Assembly: GCA_045564915.1 (NCBI GenBank)
Contig: JBJLGL010000013.1
Coordinates: 248,001-312,000 of the forward strand
Origin: JAQWRV01 sp045564915
GTDB lineage: Bacteria; Pseudomonadota; Alphaproteobacteria; Rhodospirillales; Rhodospirillaceae
DNA: 64,000 nucleotides
Reading direction: 5' to 3'
Below, piece by piece: positions 17,812 through 27,205 of the stretch. Under the pieces are notes generated by a model that was given only the letters and a program-made list of their open reading frames with translations, searched no databases and was not told the DNA's origin. How positions within the stretch are numbered: the first letter of the stretch is position 1; each line of letters starts with the position of its first letter. The position numbers and the translations under genes were made by a program.

Positions 17812-18813
17812 ATGAAAGCCTGGGTAATTGGTAAGCAAGCTGGTCTCAACTCCCTGGAGATGAAAGAGCACGATGTACCCATAGCAGGTTATGGGGAAGC
17901 CGTAATAGCTGTCAAAGCCTGTGCACTCAATCATCGTGACCTTATGATAGTCAGTAATCGTTATGGCGGATCAAAACCTGAGTATCGGATTCCGTTGAGT
18001 GATATGGCTGGTGAAGTGGTGTCAGTTGGTGAAGGCGCTGCTAAGGTAAAACCTGGCGATAGAGTTAGTGCCGCACATTTCACAGCATGGATAGATGGAG
18101 ATTGGGAGCCAGAATACCTAAATAACGACCTAGGTAATTCAGCAGACGGTGTGCTTGCAGAACGTATCGTTGTACCGGCCCATTGTTTATTTAAGCTGCC
18201 TAAGAACCTCACATACGAACAGGGTGCAACTCTACCTGTTGCCGGAGCAACAGTATGGTCCTGTGTTCAGAAATTGGGGGGAATTAAGGCTGGAGATACC
18301 GTTCTTCTATTAGGCACAGGGGGGGTATCAGTCTTCGGGCTTCAGATTGCAAAGATGAATGGGGCGCGGGCAGTCATAACATCCTCAAGTGATGAAAAAC
18401 TCGAGCGTATGAAAATCTTGGGAGCAGACATTACAATAAACTATCGCTCAAACCCAGAATGGGAAAGGGAAGTTATAGAGAAAACAGGGGGGGTTGATAT
18501 TGTAGTGGAAACCGGGGGCACTGGCACCTTGGGTCAATCTATGGCTAGTTGTGCACCGAATGGACGCATCGGATTAATTGGCGCTCTGTCACAAGGAGAA
18601 CAGCCACGACTAAGTAATCTGCTGGGTAAAAATCTAGTGCTAAAGGGAATCACTTCAGGCAGCCGGCGCATGTTACAAGATTTTGTCAACGCGATTGAGG
18701 TAAATGGATTAGACCCTGTCATAGATCGTGTTTTTGATTTCGACCAAGCTCGTCAGGCCTATGGCCACCTAGATAGTGGCTCCCACATCGGTAAGGTTGT
18801 GATTAAAATATAA
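17812..18813 (+). CDS. MDR-type alcohol dehydrogenase/quinone reductase, copy 2
   Basis: A 333-residue paralogue of the preceding gene; both share LNHRD/LNYRD, the TGGVSxFG nucleotide-binding loop, SSSDxKL and LGKNLxLxGxxxGSxxMLQD. The frame is open from 17791, but ATG 17812 has AGGAG 6 nt upstream and begins the conserved MKAW start. It ends 2 nt before the convergent gene at 18816. The pair probably forms a two-gene operon with related oxidoreductase activities on different substrates. Confidence 0.86.
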   Translation: MKAWVIGKQAGLNSLEMKEHDVPIAGYGEAVIAVKACALNHRDLMIVSNRYGGSKPEYRIPLSDMAGEVVSVGEGAAKVKPGDRVSAAHFTAWIDGDWEPEYLNNDLGNSADGVLAERIVVPAHCLFKLPKNLTYEQGATLPVAGATVWSCVQKLGGIKAGDTVLLLGTGGVSVFGLQIAKMNGARAVITSSSDEKLERMKILGADITINYRSNPEWEREVIEKTGGVDIVVETGGTGTLGQSMASCAPNGRIGLIGALSQGEQPRLSNLLGKNLVLKGITSGSRRMLQDFVNAIEVNGLDPVIDRVFDFDQARQAYGHLDSGSHIGKVVIKI

Positions 18814-18815
18814 AC

Positions 18816-19361
18816 TCATATTTCTTTATGCCGTTCAGCAGTTCTCTTGATAGAGGATAGTAACCGCATGCGGATTAAGCCTGACCATGGCCGGATTACC
18901 ATCCAGTAAAGTCTGAAACCTCTCAGAGTTTTAGCGTCGGTGCATAACACTCGCGTTTCAGTGTCAATACGCACGCGATTATCCCCTAAGTCCGTCAACC
19001 AGAAAGCCCAAACAAGCTTTATACAGCCACTTTCGTTGAAGAGTATGAATGCTTGGTCATCGATACCAGTTGTAACCTTAGGAACTTTCTTACCTCCCAG
19101 GAGACCTCGCGCTAGGTCGGTGGGTGGTATACGAACGAGAGGAAGGAAATCTCGCATAGACATATCGCGATCAGGTACATCCCTCATCAAGACCCGGGCC
19201 ACAATACGCCATAAGCGTATCAGTATATGGGCGATTCTTGAATCGGATAACTCCATGGCCTCAACTGCCTCAAACACACGCTCCAGTCTACCACGAACAA
19301 AAGCTGTATGGTGCTCACTAAATTGATACTCTGGAAGCAATCTGTTCAACACATCCGACAT
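18816..19361 (-). CDS. Uncharacterised protein, possibly SRPBCC-like
   Basis: A 181-residue protein I cannot assign to a named family. The middle shows strands such as DDQAFILFNE, and the C-terminal half has an RIDTETRVLCTDAKTLRGFR strand-turn followed by YWMVIRPWSGLIRMRLL, an arrangement I associate with uncharacterised SRPBCC/START-like proteins. There is no signal peptide. It is convergent with the second MDR gene and divergent from the carboxymuconolactone decarboxylase family gene. The function is unknown. Confidence 0.6.
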   Translation of the reverse strand: MSDVLNRLLPEYQFSEHHTAFVRGRLERVFEAVEAMELSDSRIAHILIRLWRIVARVLMRDVPDRDMSMRDFLPLVRIPPTDLARGLLGGKKVPKVTTGIDDQAFILFNESGCIKLVWAFWLTDLGDNRVRIDTETRVLCTDAKTLRGFRLYWMVIRPWSGLIRMRLLSSIKRTAERHKEI

Positions 19362-19501
19362 GGTTAGTAATCCCCATAATTACGGCAAAATGAAAATCCT
19401 CTGTATATGGCAGGCCTGGTGTTAAGGAGCAAACATGTTGACTGATTCTCTATGGCAGGATACCCCAGATGTGGCAAAATATCGACAGGGAGGACTTTGT
19501 T

Positions 19502-20080
19502 ATGAAACCTGATCCATTTTTTAGAAAAATGACCCGCGATGAGCTACCCAAGAATATGTTAGAATCGTGGGATAGCTCTATGGCATTACACGGCGATGCA
19601 ACCTTTACTGAGGTTCTAGGCAACGCCCCGCACATGTATCACTGGTATATTGATGACTGGTATAAGAACGTTTTCTACTCAGGCCGCTTTGATAGAAAAA
19701 TTGTTGAGCTAGTGCGCCTACGTCTCGCTAATATTCATGGCTGTGCCCATTGTAACAGGGGTGACCGTGTAGATGCGCGTGAAGCTGGCGTCCCAGAAGA
19801 GCAGATTGAGGGCATGGATGATTATGAGAATGGGCCTTTCTCGGAGAAAGAGAAGTCAGCGCTAGCGCTCGCAGATGTTATGGTTCTGACCAACCCGAAT
19901 GGCTCCGTCACAAAAGAAATATATGATCGTGCCCATCAGCATTTTACAGACGGAGAGATGGTCGAACTCGGTATGATTATGGCGGTACTTTGTGGTATGG
20001 CAAAATTCATCTTCGCTTTCGACTTAGTTGAAAAAGAAGACTACTGCCCCTTCATTCCTGAAACCCAAGCCGCAGAATAG
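19502..20080 (+). CDS. Carboxymuconolactone decarboxylase (AhpD-like) family protein
   Basis: A 192-residue all-helical CMD/AhpD-family protein. The motif VELVRLRLANIHGCAHCNRGD contains the redox C81-x-x-C84 of the alkylhydroperoxidase-like group; the His that often follows three residues later is replaced by Asp. Family members are peroxidase helpers or decarboxylases. The frame is open from 19469, but ATG 19502 is favoured by GGGAGGA 7 nt upstream. The position after the MDR pair gives no clear functional link. Confidence 0.8.
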   Translation: MKPDPFFRKMTRDELPKNMLESWDSSMALHGDATFTEVLGNAPHMYHWYIDDWYKNVFYSGRFDRKIVELVRLRLANIHGCAHCNRGDRVDAREAGVPEEQIEGMDDYENGPFSEKEKSALALADVMVLTNPNGSVTKEIYDRAHQHFTDGEMVELGMIMAVLCGMAKFIFAFDLVEKEDYCPFIPETQAAE

Positions 20081-20168
20081 AAGATATCAAGTCTATACAG
20101 CTTATGAATCCAGAACAGTACCGTGTTATGATTTGATATGACTCGCAACCTAATCAACCCACGGAATG

Positions 20169-20189
20169 GGTATCGGTTATACCGATACC
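20169..20189. repeat. Perfect 21-nt palindrome GGTATCGGT-TAT-ACCGATACC
   Basis: Two 9-bp arms separated by TAT lie 89 nt after the CMD-family stop, in the 277-nt space before the convergent RutA-like gene. There is no T-run on either side, so it looks more like a protein-binding site or weak attenuator than a terminator. The rest of this intergenic space, apart from the terminator at 20264-20291, shows nothing I recognise. Confidence 0.45.
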
Positions 20190-20263
20190 GACGATCTGAA
20201 GCCTGCTTAGGCTAGTGAGGAATATACTCTATCGGACTGCCTGCTAGTGAGCAGAAATTGCGA

Positions 20264-20291
20264 ACATAATAAAAGAGGGATCTCACCCTCT
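20264..20291 (-). terminator. Rho-independent terminator of the RutA-like gene
   Basis: Read on the minus strand, AGAGGG-TGAGAT-CCCTCT forms a 6-bp GC-rich stem with a 6-nt loop, directly followed by TTTATTATG. It lies 67 nt downstream of the stop codon at 20358. The stem and T-rich tail are seen; function is inferred. Confidence 0.65.
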
Positions 20292-20357
20292 ACAGTGTCT
20301 TGAAAGTGAATTTATCCTTGGGGACTGTCAGCGTACCCGCGTCTTGGGCGCATTTAT

Positions 20358-21425
20358 TTAACCCTTTCGAGACTCAAGCTTGGGTAGAATGTATTCGCCG
20401 AACGTATCTATATCATTATCAAAGTCCGGAAAGGCAAACATACAGGCCGTAACCCCTGCTTCATCATAGATACGATCAAGATAGTTAGCCACGGTTACAT
20501 AAGAGCCAACCAAAGTCGGCAATCCCATAAACATAGACTTACGTTTTAAGCTTTCAGACATACCGTCTGATTTATCTAACTCAGCCTGACCCACCAGATT
20601 AGCAATAGCCACCTCATCAGCACCTTCAACGATATGTTCAAATCTTTTTGTAGCCTCTGCATCGGTTTCTGCCGCGAAGACATTAAAAAGAGCTATAGTT
20701 CCAACATCACGTTTGAGTTCATCTGCATGAGCCTGTAGACGGGTTGTGATACTCTTAAAAGCGTTAATATCTGCTTCTATGTCGTGACTATTACCACCTG
20801 CAATTACGAAGTTACGGTCACCCATTTCAGCGGTAAAGCGAATGCCTCTCTCGGACTGGCCGGCACAGACTAAAGGTATATTTGTGGAGGGCTGCGGCTT
20901 TATTTGGGCGTCCTTCATTTCGAAGAACTTTCCTCCAAAGTTTGATTTACCTGTCTCCCACAACTCTTTTAGTACCGCAACATATTCTGTTGCGTAGTCA
21001 TAGCGAGTATTGAAAAATTCGTCCCCCGGCCATAGGCCCATCTGGTCGAACTCATCCTTATACCAGCCCGATACAATATTAAGACCAAACCGGCCGGGAC
21101 AGACGGCTTCAATTGTAGCAGCCATGCGTGCAGCCACTGCTGGATGCAGAGAAAGGTTAGTTACAGATGGGATGAGCTGAATCTTATTGGTAATAGGAGC
21201 TAAAGAAGCGGTAAGTGTAAAAGAATCAAGAGCGTAATCCCAATACTCAACTTCACCACCAAAACCACGGAACTTCACCATGGAGAGAGCAAACTCAAAA
21301 CCAAGCGATTCACATTTAAGTGTAACATCCCTGTTTAATTGCCATGTCGGCCACGTTTCCGGCACATTTCTTGAAATAATGAAACCGCCCTTAGCTATAG
21401 GCAGAAAAACCCCAATCTCCATCAT
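20358..21425 (-). CDS. LLM-class flavin monooxygenase, RutA-like
   Basis: A 355-residue bacterial luciferase-like monooxygenase closely resembling E. coli RutA, which opens the uracil ring using FMNH2 and O2. Shared blocks include MMEIGVFLPIAKGGF, FALSMVKFRGFGG, ARMAATIEAVCPGRFGLNIVSGW, EFDQMGLWPGDEFFNTRYDY and TLVGSYVTVANYLD. I choose the ATG at 21423-21425 because it aligns with RutA and has AGGTG 8 nt upstream; an upstream GTG at 21434 sits too close to GGAGG. No rutB-G genes flank it, so a related amide or cyclic-imide substrate is possible. It has its own terminator. Confidence 0.85.
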   Translation of the reverse strand: MMEIGVFLPIAKGGFIISRNVPETWPTWQLNRDVTLKCESLGFEFALSMVKFRGFGGEVEYWDYALDSFTLTASLAPITNKIQLIPSVTNLSLHPAVAARMAATIEAVCPGRFGLNIVSGWYKDEFDQMGLWPGDEFFNTRYDYATEYVAVLKELWETGKSNFGGKFFEMKDAQIKPQPSTNIPLVCAGQSERGIRFTAEMGDRNFVIAGGNSHDIEADINAFKSITTRLQAHADELKRDVGTIALFNVFAAETDAEATKRFEHIVEGADEVAIANLVGQAELDKSDGMSESLKRKSMFMGLPTLVGSYVTVANYLDRIYDEAGVTACMFAFPDFDNDIDTFGEYILPKLESRKG

Positions 21426-21650
21426 CTTTGACACACCTCCAATTAGCCGGTTACAGGCAGTATTCGTGCCTTAGTATTACCATTTTTCACAAGTTTATTG
21501 TTATCACAGTTAATCCCTAGTCAACTTCCAACTGATCACACGCTAGAAGACAGCATAAAACGCAGAAGTGCCTTTATATCCAAAATAGTTCATTTAGCTG
21601 ATGTGAGCTTATTCATCTTAGCCACTTGGCTTAAGACACATCAACATCTC

Positions 21651-23054
21651 TTACTGTCTAATTAAATCTGCTTCTGTAGACTCAGAAAGATCAGGAAAAT
21701 TAAGTGTTACCGTTAGACCTGGTTCATTATTAGACAAGTTAACTGTGAAGCCATGTGATCTAGAAACAGCATCAACTAGACTGAGACCCAACCCAGAACC
21801 TTTAGATGTACGGGAATCCTCTATCCGATAGAGGCGTTCAAATACTTTCTTGCGAAGGTCCGGTGGCACCCCCACTCCAGTATCAGAAATTTCAAAAACG
21901 GTACCGGTATTTTCTATCCGCACCTGTAGCCTCACAGTCCCTCCGTCTGGGGTATATTTGATAGCATTGTCAGTCAGATTGGCAAGGGCTTGCGCGATCA
22001 AGTTAGAGTCACCTAAAACTCTAGCCGAACGATCTATATCTACTACAAAATCAATGCCTTTCTCCTCGGCCAATGGTTGATATAGATCAGCGACATTTTC
22101 CACAATTGCGTCTAATCTAATGAATTTGAAAGATTGCCTCAGGGATGCTTCTGCGCGCGCAATACGAAGTAGTGAAGAGAAAGTAGCAAGTAGACCATCT
22201 GCATCGGCGATAGCATTTTGTAATTCTTCTTTCTCTTTCTGATCTTTAGCATTAACAATTGCTACTTCCAACCGCGACCTCAAACGGTTAAGTGGTGTCC
22301 GTAAATCATGCGCCACATTATCAGACACCTCACGCAAGCCACGCATCAAACGCTCAATCTGGTCGAGCATTTCATTGACAGAGTCAGATAAGCGAGCCAA
22401 TTCATCACCTCGCCCTGCCCTCTCAATACGCTGGCTCATATCTCCACGCATAATGTGGCGGCACGTTTGAGTAATGCTTTCAACACGTCCCATAATTGAT
22501 CGGCTAAATAGAACGCCACCTAACAAACCAATCACTACGGTAAACGCAATTCCGATATTAAGGGAACGTAGGAGCTGGCCACGGAACTCGCGAGCATCAC
22601 GAATATCTCGGCCAACCAATAGTTGATACCCACCCGGAATAAAGAATAATAATGCCCTAACATCTGCAGTATCAGGGCCAGCTTGACGCATATCGACTAT
22701 TGTGAAGTTTACCCACAGGTCGTCAGCAATTGCGTCTTGAGGCCAAGATGTCAGATTACCTGTAATTCGAGTCTGCTCTGGACCCGTTAGAAGATAAATA
22801 CCATCTGTACGGATATTTGGATCTATACGCAGGTTAATCGATTGTATTAGCCCTGGAATACCTGACCTTTGGTAGGTTTCCTGGAAGCTCTGAACCTCAG
22901 CTTGAATAGCAGCCTCGATTTGGCGCTCAGCAAAGATGTTTGTATTAATAAAAACGAAAACAAATAAGGCCCCAACGCAACCAGAAAAGATTGCCATATA
23001 TAGTAAAGCCAAGCGAAAGGCTGTTGTTTTAAAAAGACGGCCGAATCGCAACAC
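21651..23054 (-). CDS. Membrane sensor histidine kinase (HAMP-containing, EnvZ/QseC type)
   Basis: A 467-residue inner-membrane kinase. Two transmembrane helices (about 12-36 and 166-186) flank a periplasmic sensor of roughly 130 residues, then HAMP, then a dimerisation domain with phospho-acceptor H249 in NVAHDLRTPLNRL. The ATPase domain has NAIKYTPDGG (N box), DTGVGVPP (G1) and GSGLGLSL (G2). It starts at GTG 3 nt after the response-regulator stop, so the pair is one operon. The stimulus is unknown; the sensor domain matches no family I can name. Confidence 0.92.
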   Translation of the reverse strand: MLRFGRLFKTTAFRLALLYMAIFSGCVGALFVFVFINTNIFAERQIEAAIQAEVQSFQETYQRSGIPGLIQSINLRIDPNIRTDGIYLLTGPEQTRITGNLTSWPQDAIADDLWVNFTIVDMRQAGPDTADVRALLFFIPGGYQLLVGRDIRDAREFRGQLLRSLNIGIAFTVVIGLLGGVLFSRSIMGRVESITQTCRHIMRGDMSQRIERAGRGDELARLSDSVNEMLDQIERLMRGLREVSDNVAHDLRTPLNRLRSRLEVAIVNAKDQKEKEELQNAIADADGLLATFSSLLRIARAEASLRQSFKFIRLDAIVENVADLYQPLAEEKGIDFVVDIDRSARVLGDSNLIAQALANLTDNAIKYTPDGGTVRLQVRIENTGTVFEISDTGVGVPPDLRKKVFERLYRIEDSRTSKGSGLGLSLVDAVSRSHGFTVNLSNNEPGLTVTLNFPDLSESTEADLIRQ

Positions 23055-23057
23055 TTT

Positions 23058-23735
23058 CTAAGCAATCTGTTCGAGTTTATAACCAGCACCACGCACAGTC
23101 TGAAGAATTGATGAGTCAAATGGCTTATCAAGCTTCTGTCGTAAGCGGCTAATGTGAACGTCAATAACATTGGTCTGTGGATCAAAATGGTATTCCCAGA
23201 CATTCTCCAAAAGCATAGTCCGCGTTACCAATTGTCCAGCATTGCGCATCAGGTATTCCAAAAGCTTAAACTCTCTTGGATGAAGATAAATCCGTTTACC
23301 TTGTCGGATGACCTTGCGTGCTAAAATATCCATCTCAAGATCGCCAACTACAAGCTGAGTAACCTCACTCGAAACTTTGCCGCGCCGCATCAACGCCTCT
23401 ATACGTGCCAGCAACTCTGACATAGCAAAGGGTTTGACCAAATAGTCATCGCCCCCAGCCTTTAAGCCATCGACTCTATCTTCAACATCACCAAGAGCAC
23501 TTAGAAACAGGACAGGCGTACTGATATTATTTTCGCGAACCTGCTGCACGACGGCTAGTCCATTTGGCCCAGGAAGCATCCGGTCAACGACCATAACTTC
23601 GTAGGAACCTGAGAGGGCGAGGTCTAGTCCCGCCTTACCATCTGCAGCATGATCAACAATATATCCAGACTCTTGCAAACCTTTTGTTACAAAACTAGCT
23701 GCTGTGAGATCGTCTTCAATAACTAGAACGCGCAT
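23058..23735 (-). CDS. OmpR-family response regulator
   Basis: A 225-residue two-domain regulator. The receiver has the acidic pair E7-D8-D9, phospho-acceptor D51 in VVDRMLPGPNG and K in VKPFAMSELLARI. The winged-helix DNA-binding domain has YLHPREFKLLEYLMRNAGQLVTR split across the helix-turn-helix, and VIDVHISRLRQKLD. AAGGA lies 8 nt before the ATG at 23733-23735. It is first in a two-gene operon with the kinase and is divergent from the SnoaL-like gene at 23915, which could be a target (inference only). Confidence 0.94.
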   Translation of the reverse strand: MRVLVIEDDLTAASFVTKGLQESGYIVDHAADGKAGLDLALSGSYEVMVVDRMLPGPNGLAVVQQVRENNISTPVLFLSALGDVEDRVDGLKAGGDDYLVKPFAMSELLARIEALMRRGKVSSEVTQLVVGDLEMDILARKVIRQGKRIYLHPREFKLLEYLMRNAGQLVTRTMLLENVWEYHFDPQTNVIDVHISRLRQKLDKPFDSSILQTVRGAGYKLEQIA

Positions 23736-23914
23736 CGTTAGTTTCCTTAATTAATTCTAGTAAGCTGTACGAAGCATAATCTAACCCAAACTCAGCCAAC
23801 ATGAGCCATTGAAGCACATTTTATAGTGACAAAGTGTATTATATCATTCTCATGTTAAGAGTTAGGAGAATTGATAACCAAGCCCCAACACCTTGTCAGC
23901 TCATGGAGATACAC

Positions 23915-24391
23915 ATGACACAAAAGAACGGCGAGAATATAGAAAATAGTCTTCAGGACCTTATTAAGAGCTTTGAAGAACGTTGGAATCGCAGAAACCC
24001 TAGCGCATTGAGGGAGTTATGGGACCCTGACGATAGAAACCCGTTCTATATCGCAGAGGAAATATCTGATCCTATGTACGACTGGAATACCATAGAATCC
24101 TACTGGAAAGTCGCGGAAGATATCTTACTGAAATTCTCTATCCGGACATGGAACCTCACATACAAACTCTTAGCTAATGATTTAGCCGTTATAAATTACA
24201 TGATGCATTGGGACGGCTTGATTAAAGGGATGGAAGACGCTCCACTCGGTTTAGACGTGAGGGTATCCGCCATCGTCCGGCGGACTAGGGAGGGCTGGCG
24301 GTTTTGTCATTATGTTGAGTCCCCGCTAGGGGCTTTTCCCTTTCTCAAGGCTGCCTATCAAGCAAATGTGGATCCTGGTTTCATGGATTAG
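23915..24391 (+). CDS. SnoaL/NTF2-like protein
   Basis: A 158-residue protein with a cone-shaped NTF2-like pattern: an N-terminal helix LQDLIKSFEERWNRRNPSAL, WDPDD, and two later beta stretches (LAVINYMMHWDG and VSAIVRRTREGWRFCHY), as in SnoaL-like proteins. Such folds serve as small enzymes or binding proteins. The frame is open from 23834, but ATG 23915 has GGAGA 5 nt upstream. It is divergent from the two-component system. The function is unknown. Confidence 0.7.
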   Translation: MTQKNGENIENSLQDLIKSFEERWNRRNPSALRELWDPDDRNPFYIAEEISDPMYDWNTIESYWKVAEDILLKFSIRTWNLTYKLLANDLAVINYMMHWDGLIKGMEDAPLGLDVRVSAIVRRTREGWRFCHYVESPLGAFPFLKAAYQANVDPGFMD

Positions 24392-24570
24392 CTCTCCAAG
24401 CTACCAGAATAATCAAGGAGACTATTAGTTTAGTTCCAAATTTGGGATAATTTAGTCCGATAATTAATTCTAGCCTAATCAATGAAATAAATATCGTGAA
24501 GGACACTTAAAACTTTACGTCATTTCCATGATTTACTATGTCGGTTTCTAGAAATAGCTGATTGCCTGCT

Positions 24571-26061
24571 TTAGTCTTCTTTTTCGCGGAACAGCTCCAT
24601 AAGCCTAGACCTCTTGACCTTACCACTAGCCGTCCGACTCAGTGACTGAACGAATTGCCATCTCCTTGGACAGGCATAAGGCTCCATCTGCGCTTTGCAA
24701 TATGCAATCAGATCCTCCTCATATTTTGCAGGCCGGGCCTTTAGCACGACAACAGCAGCAATGATCTCACCCCAGCGGGCATCAGGAAGCCCCAGAACAG
24801 CTGCATCCTTGACGCTCGGATGACTGAGTAGAACTAATTCAATACCTGAAGGATAGACCGTATATCCTGCCGAGGTTATAATGGAGCCTTCTCGTCCGTC
24901 GAGGTACAGAAACCCATCAGCATCAAAGTGACCTAGGTCACCAACTGTACCCCATGCGCCATCGGTGCGGAAACCGCTGCCATCTGTAGGGCCTACGTAT
25001 CCTCTAATTAACATCTTACTTTTTACCCAAATAATACCAACCTGACCATTATCAACGGCGTCTCCTGAAGGATTCCTCAAAGCAATATCAACGCCCGAGA
25101 ACGGGCGTCCCACAGAGTTCGGTGGACAATCTTCACTGGCCTTTGCCACGGTCAAAAAGCTTAGTTCAGATGCACCGTAGTACTCTATAATATCTGCATT
25201 CGGAAATATTGGCTTCATATCGTTCCGAAGTTTTGAGGGTAGCTTTGCTCCAGCGGTTATGATGCGGATTATACTCGGATAAACTTGCTGAGCCCCTTTC
25301 TCTATTAGAACATCAAGGATAGACGGCACAACGACTAATACCGATGCATTATTTGTTCGTACGGAGCTTAGCACAGTATTAGCATCAAATTCCGTTTGCA
25401 AAATCACCGATGCACCAACAGAAAGAGCTTCAATAACTGCATAGAGCGATAAACCATGACTTAATGGACCAGGAGCAATAACGATGTCATTGGCTTTCGT
25501 TTCTAACTCAACCGTACTATGCCGGAAACTTTCAATCCACGTTTGGTGAGTGCGAATAAACGCTTTAGGCAGACCACTGGTACCGGAGGTAAAGCCTAAT
25601 AGAAATGGTGTATCTGGTCGTGGCTCACACTGGAGCATCGACGTTTCAGGCTTTTGATTGGCAAGGTAATTAATATCTTCAGCCGTCATCCCTCGTATAT
25701 ACTGTAAATTATCACCCAGCGCTTTTATTTTTTGTATCGGCGCAACAAGAATATCGGGACCGTGCAGGCGTAGTAGTTTTTCAAGCACATTATGTGGCCA
25801 CGATGGATCAAAAAGGTACACACAACCACCAGCCATGAGGGTAGCGAAGAAAACCTCAATCACGGCTAGACTGTTTGGCTGACAGAGTCCAACGGTACTA
25901 ACCTGCTGCCTATCAAACATACTCGCTATGGCGACACATCTCTTCGAGAGATCCCCAAACGAAATAGATTCCGTGTTGGTAAGCACCGCAGCACGTTCGG
26001 GTTTACTCTCAGCCCATTCCAAGAAGCCATCATGCACCAGGGTATTACACCCTCTGTTCAT
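24571..26061 (-). CDS. AMP-forming acyl-CoA synthetase/ligase, coupled to bioY
   Basis: A 496-residue ANL-superfamily enzyme activating a carboxylate with ATP, usually to the CoA thioester. The P-loop GFTSGTSGLPKA lies at 156-167, YGASELSFL is motif A5, GDLGHFDADGFLYLDGR is A7/A8, and the C-terminal catalytic lysine is in SRTASGKVKRSRL. Its ATG overlaps the bioY stop (ATGA at 26058-26061), so it is translated with the biotin transporter genes. It could activate pimelate, another biotin precursor or an unrelated acid; sequence alone does not decide. It is the last gene of the string. Confidence 0.85.
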   Translation of the reverse strand: MNRGCNTLVHDGFLEWAESKPERAAVLTNTESISFGDLSKRCVAIASMFDRQQVSTVGLCQPNSLAVIEVFFATLMAGGCVYLFDPSWPHNVLEKLLRLHGPDILVAPIQKIKALGDNLQYIRGMTAEDINYLANQKPETSMLQCEPRPDTPFLLGFTSGTSGLPKAFIRTHQTWIESFRHSTVELETKANDIVIAPGPLSHGLSLYAVIEALSVGASVILQTEFDANTVLSSVRTNNASVLVVVPSILDVLIEKGAQQVYPSIIRIITAGAKLPSKLRNDMKPIFPNADIIEYYGASELSFLTVAKASEDCPPNSVGRPFSGVDIALRNPSGDAVDNGQVGIIWVKSKMLIRGYVGPTDGSGFRTDGAWGTVGDLGHFDADGFLYLDGREGSIITSAGYTVYPSGIELVLLSHPSVKDAAVLGLPDARWGEIIAAVVVLKARPAKYEEDLIAYCKAQMEPYACPRRWQFVQSLSRTASGKVKRSRLMELFREKED

Positions 26062-26591
26062 AGTTGCACCGGATACGCGCGGCGCACTGATACCGTGATT
26101 AAGCCAGCGACAATAGCTTTAATCAGATCCCCGGGTAGAAATGCGGCGGAGGCTAGCGCCGCTGTAGATATATTAAGATTCGAGATTATAGCAAGGTATG
26201 GAATACCAAAGGCATATACCACTAAAATACCACCAATGACATTAGCGATAAATAGAGGCAACAGACGCTGTCCTTGTTTAGATGCAATAATACCTATTAC
26301 TAAAGCTCCTACCGGCCAACCAAAAAGAAAACCCGCACTGGGCCCGACAAAAACACCCAGGCCACCGCGCCCGCCAGCTAGCAGTGGCAAACCCAACGCG
26401 ATCAATAGCAGAATAAGTAGCATTGCCATTGCTGCGCGGTGGGGCCCAAGCAAACATCCAGTGAGCATAAGGCCTAGGGTTTGCGCCGTTACCGGCACAG
26501 GTATTAATGGCACCGGCACAGGTGGTAGCATCCCCAACGCCGCAGTTAAGGCAGCAAAGGTACAAATGAGTACAGTATCCCGCGCCGTCAC
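26058..26591 (-). CDS. bioY: Biotin-specific S-component BioY
   Basis: A 177-residue membrane protein with about six hydrophobic helices. The BioY hallmark is present: PVPVTAQTLGLMLTG near the N-terminus and AGGRGGLGVFVGPSAGFLFGW in the middle (split here by the loop), which form the biotin site. It starts at GTG with a GTGA overlap on the bioN stop and ends in an ATGA overlap with the ligase gene. With BioM and BioN it forms an energy-coupling factor importer for biotin. Confidence 0.92.
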   Translation of the reverse strand: MTARDTVLICTFAALTAALGMLPPVPVPLIPVPVTAQTLGLMLTGCLLGPHRAAMAMLLILLLIALGLPLLAGGRGGLGVFVGPSAGFLFGWPVGALVIGIIASKQGQRLLPLFIANVIGGILVVYAFGIPYLAIISNLNISTAALASAAFLPGDLIKAIVAGLITVSVRRAYPVQL

Positions 26592-27205
26592 CCCGCGTCA
26601 TCCCATCGTTCATAGCCGCGTGATTGTAGGGCTTCGGATAAATTATTAGCTCTCTGGAAAACGCGGATAAGCACTGGCACGGCTATTGCAATAACTGACG
26701 ATTCTATCCCTCTCGCCCGCTGAGAATCCCTCACCTCCCGCAAGATATCGTTCAGTGCTGGAATGAGCCGAACAGTGAGGGCCACCATGAAAGCCAACCG
26801 CTGAGGCGATCCGCCTATTAGCCTCGTCCACCGGCACAGCGGAATAAAACAATCCGTCATATCAGAAAGCTTTGTGGTATAGGTCACCAAAGCAGCAGCC
26901 CATACTAATGCTATTAAGCGCAATACAATAAGAACGGCAGTTTCTATATCCGAAAAATAGGTTTGGGCTAAAACAATAAATACAACCCAAATTAGTAATG
27001 GCCTCGTGGTTTGCCATAGGTGACTCGGACCAAGGTTAGCAATGAATACAAAAATCAGTCCCAGAAAAAAGGTAAGAAATCCAAGCACGATAAAAGATTT
27101 TATAGCAACAAGTAGTATCCCTAAAACTAGGAGTGAAAAGAGCTTTAACCCGGCTCTTAGACGATGAATAGGGCTTTCATCTGGAATATACAGCCCGGAC
27201 ATCAT
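26588..27205 (-). CDS. bioN: ECF transporter transmembrane component (BioN/EcfT, CbiQ family)
   Basis: A 205-residue CbiQ-family membrane protein coupling the ATPase to BioY. It has about five hydrophobic segments, and the two cytoplasmic coupling motifs appear near the end of the soluble helices: ARG in DSQRARGIE and a second SRG in ALQSRGYERW. Both ends overlap neighbours by 4 nt (ATGA with bioM, GTGA with bioY). Confidence 0.9.
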   Translation of the reverse strand: MMSGLYIPDESPIHRLRAGLKLFSLLVLGILLVAIKSFIVLGFLTFFLGLIFVFIANLGPSHLWQTTRPLLIWVVFIVLAQTYFSDIETAVLIVLRLIALVWAAALVTYTTKLSDMTDCFIPLCRWTRLIGGSPQRLAFMVALTVRLIPALNDILREVRDSQRARGIESSVIAIAVPVLIRVFQRANNLSEALQSRGYERWDDAG

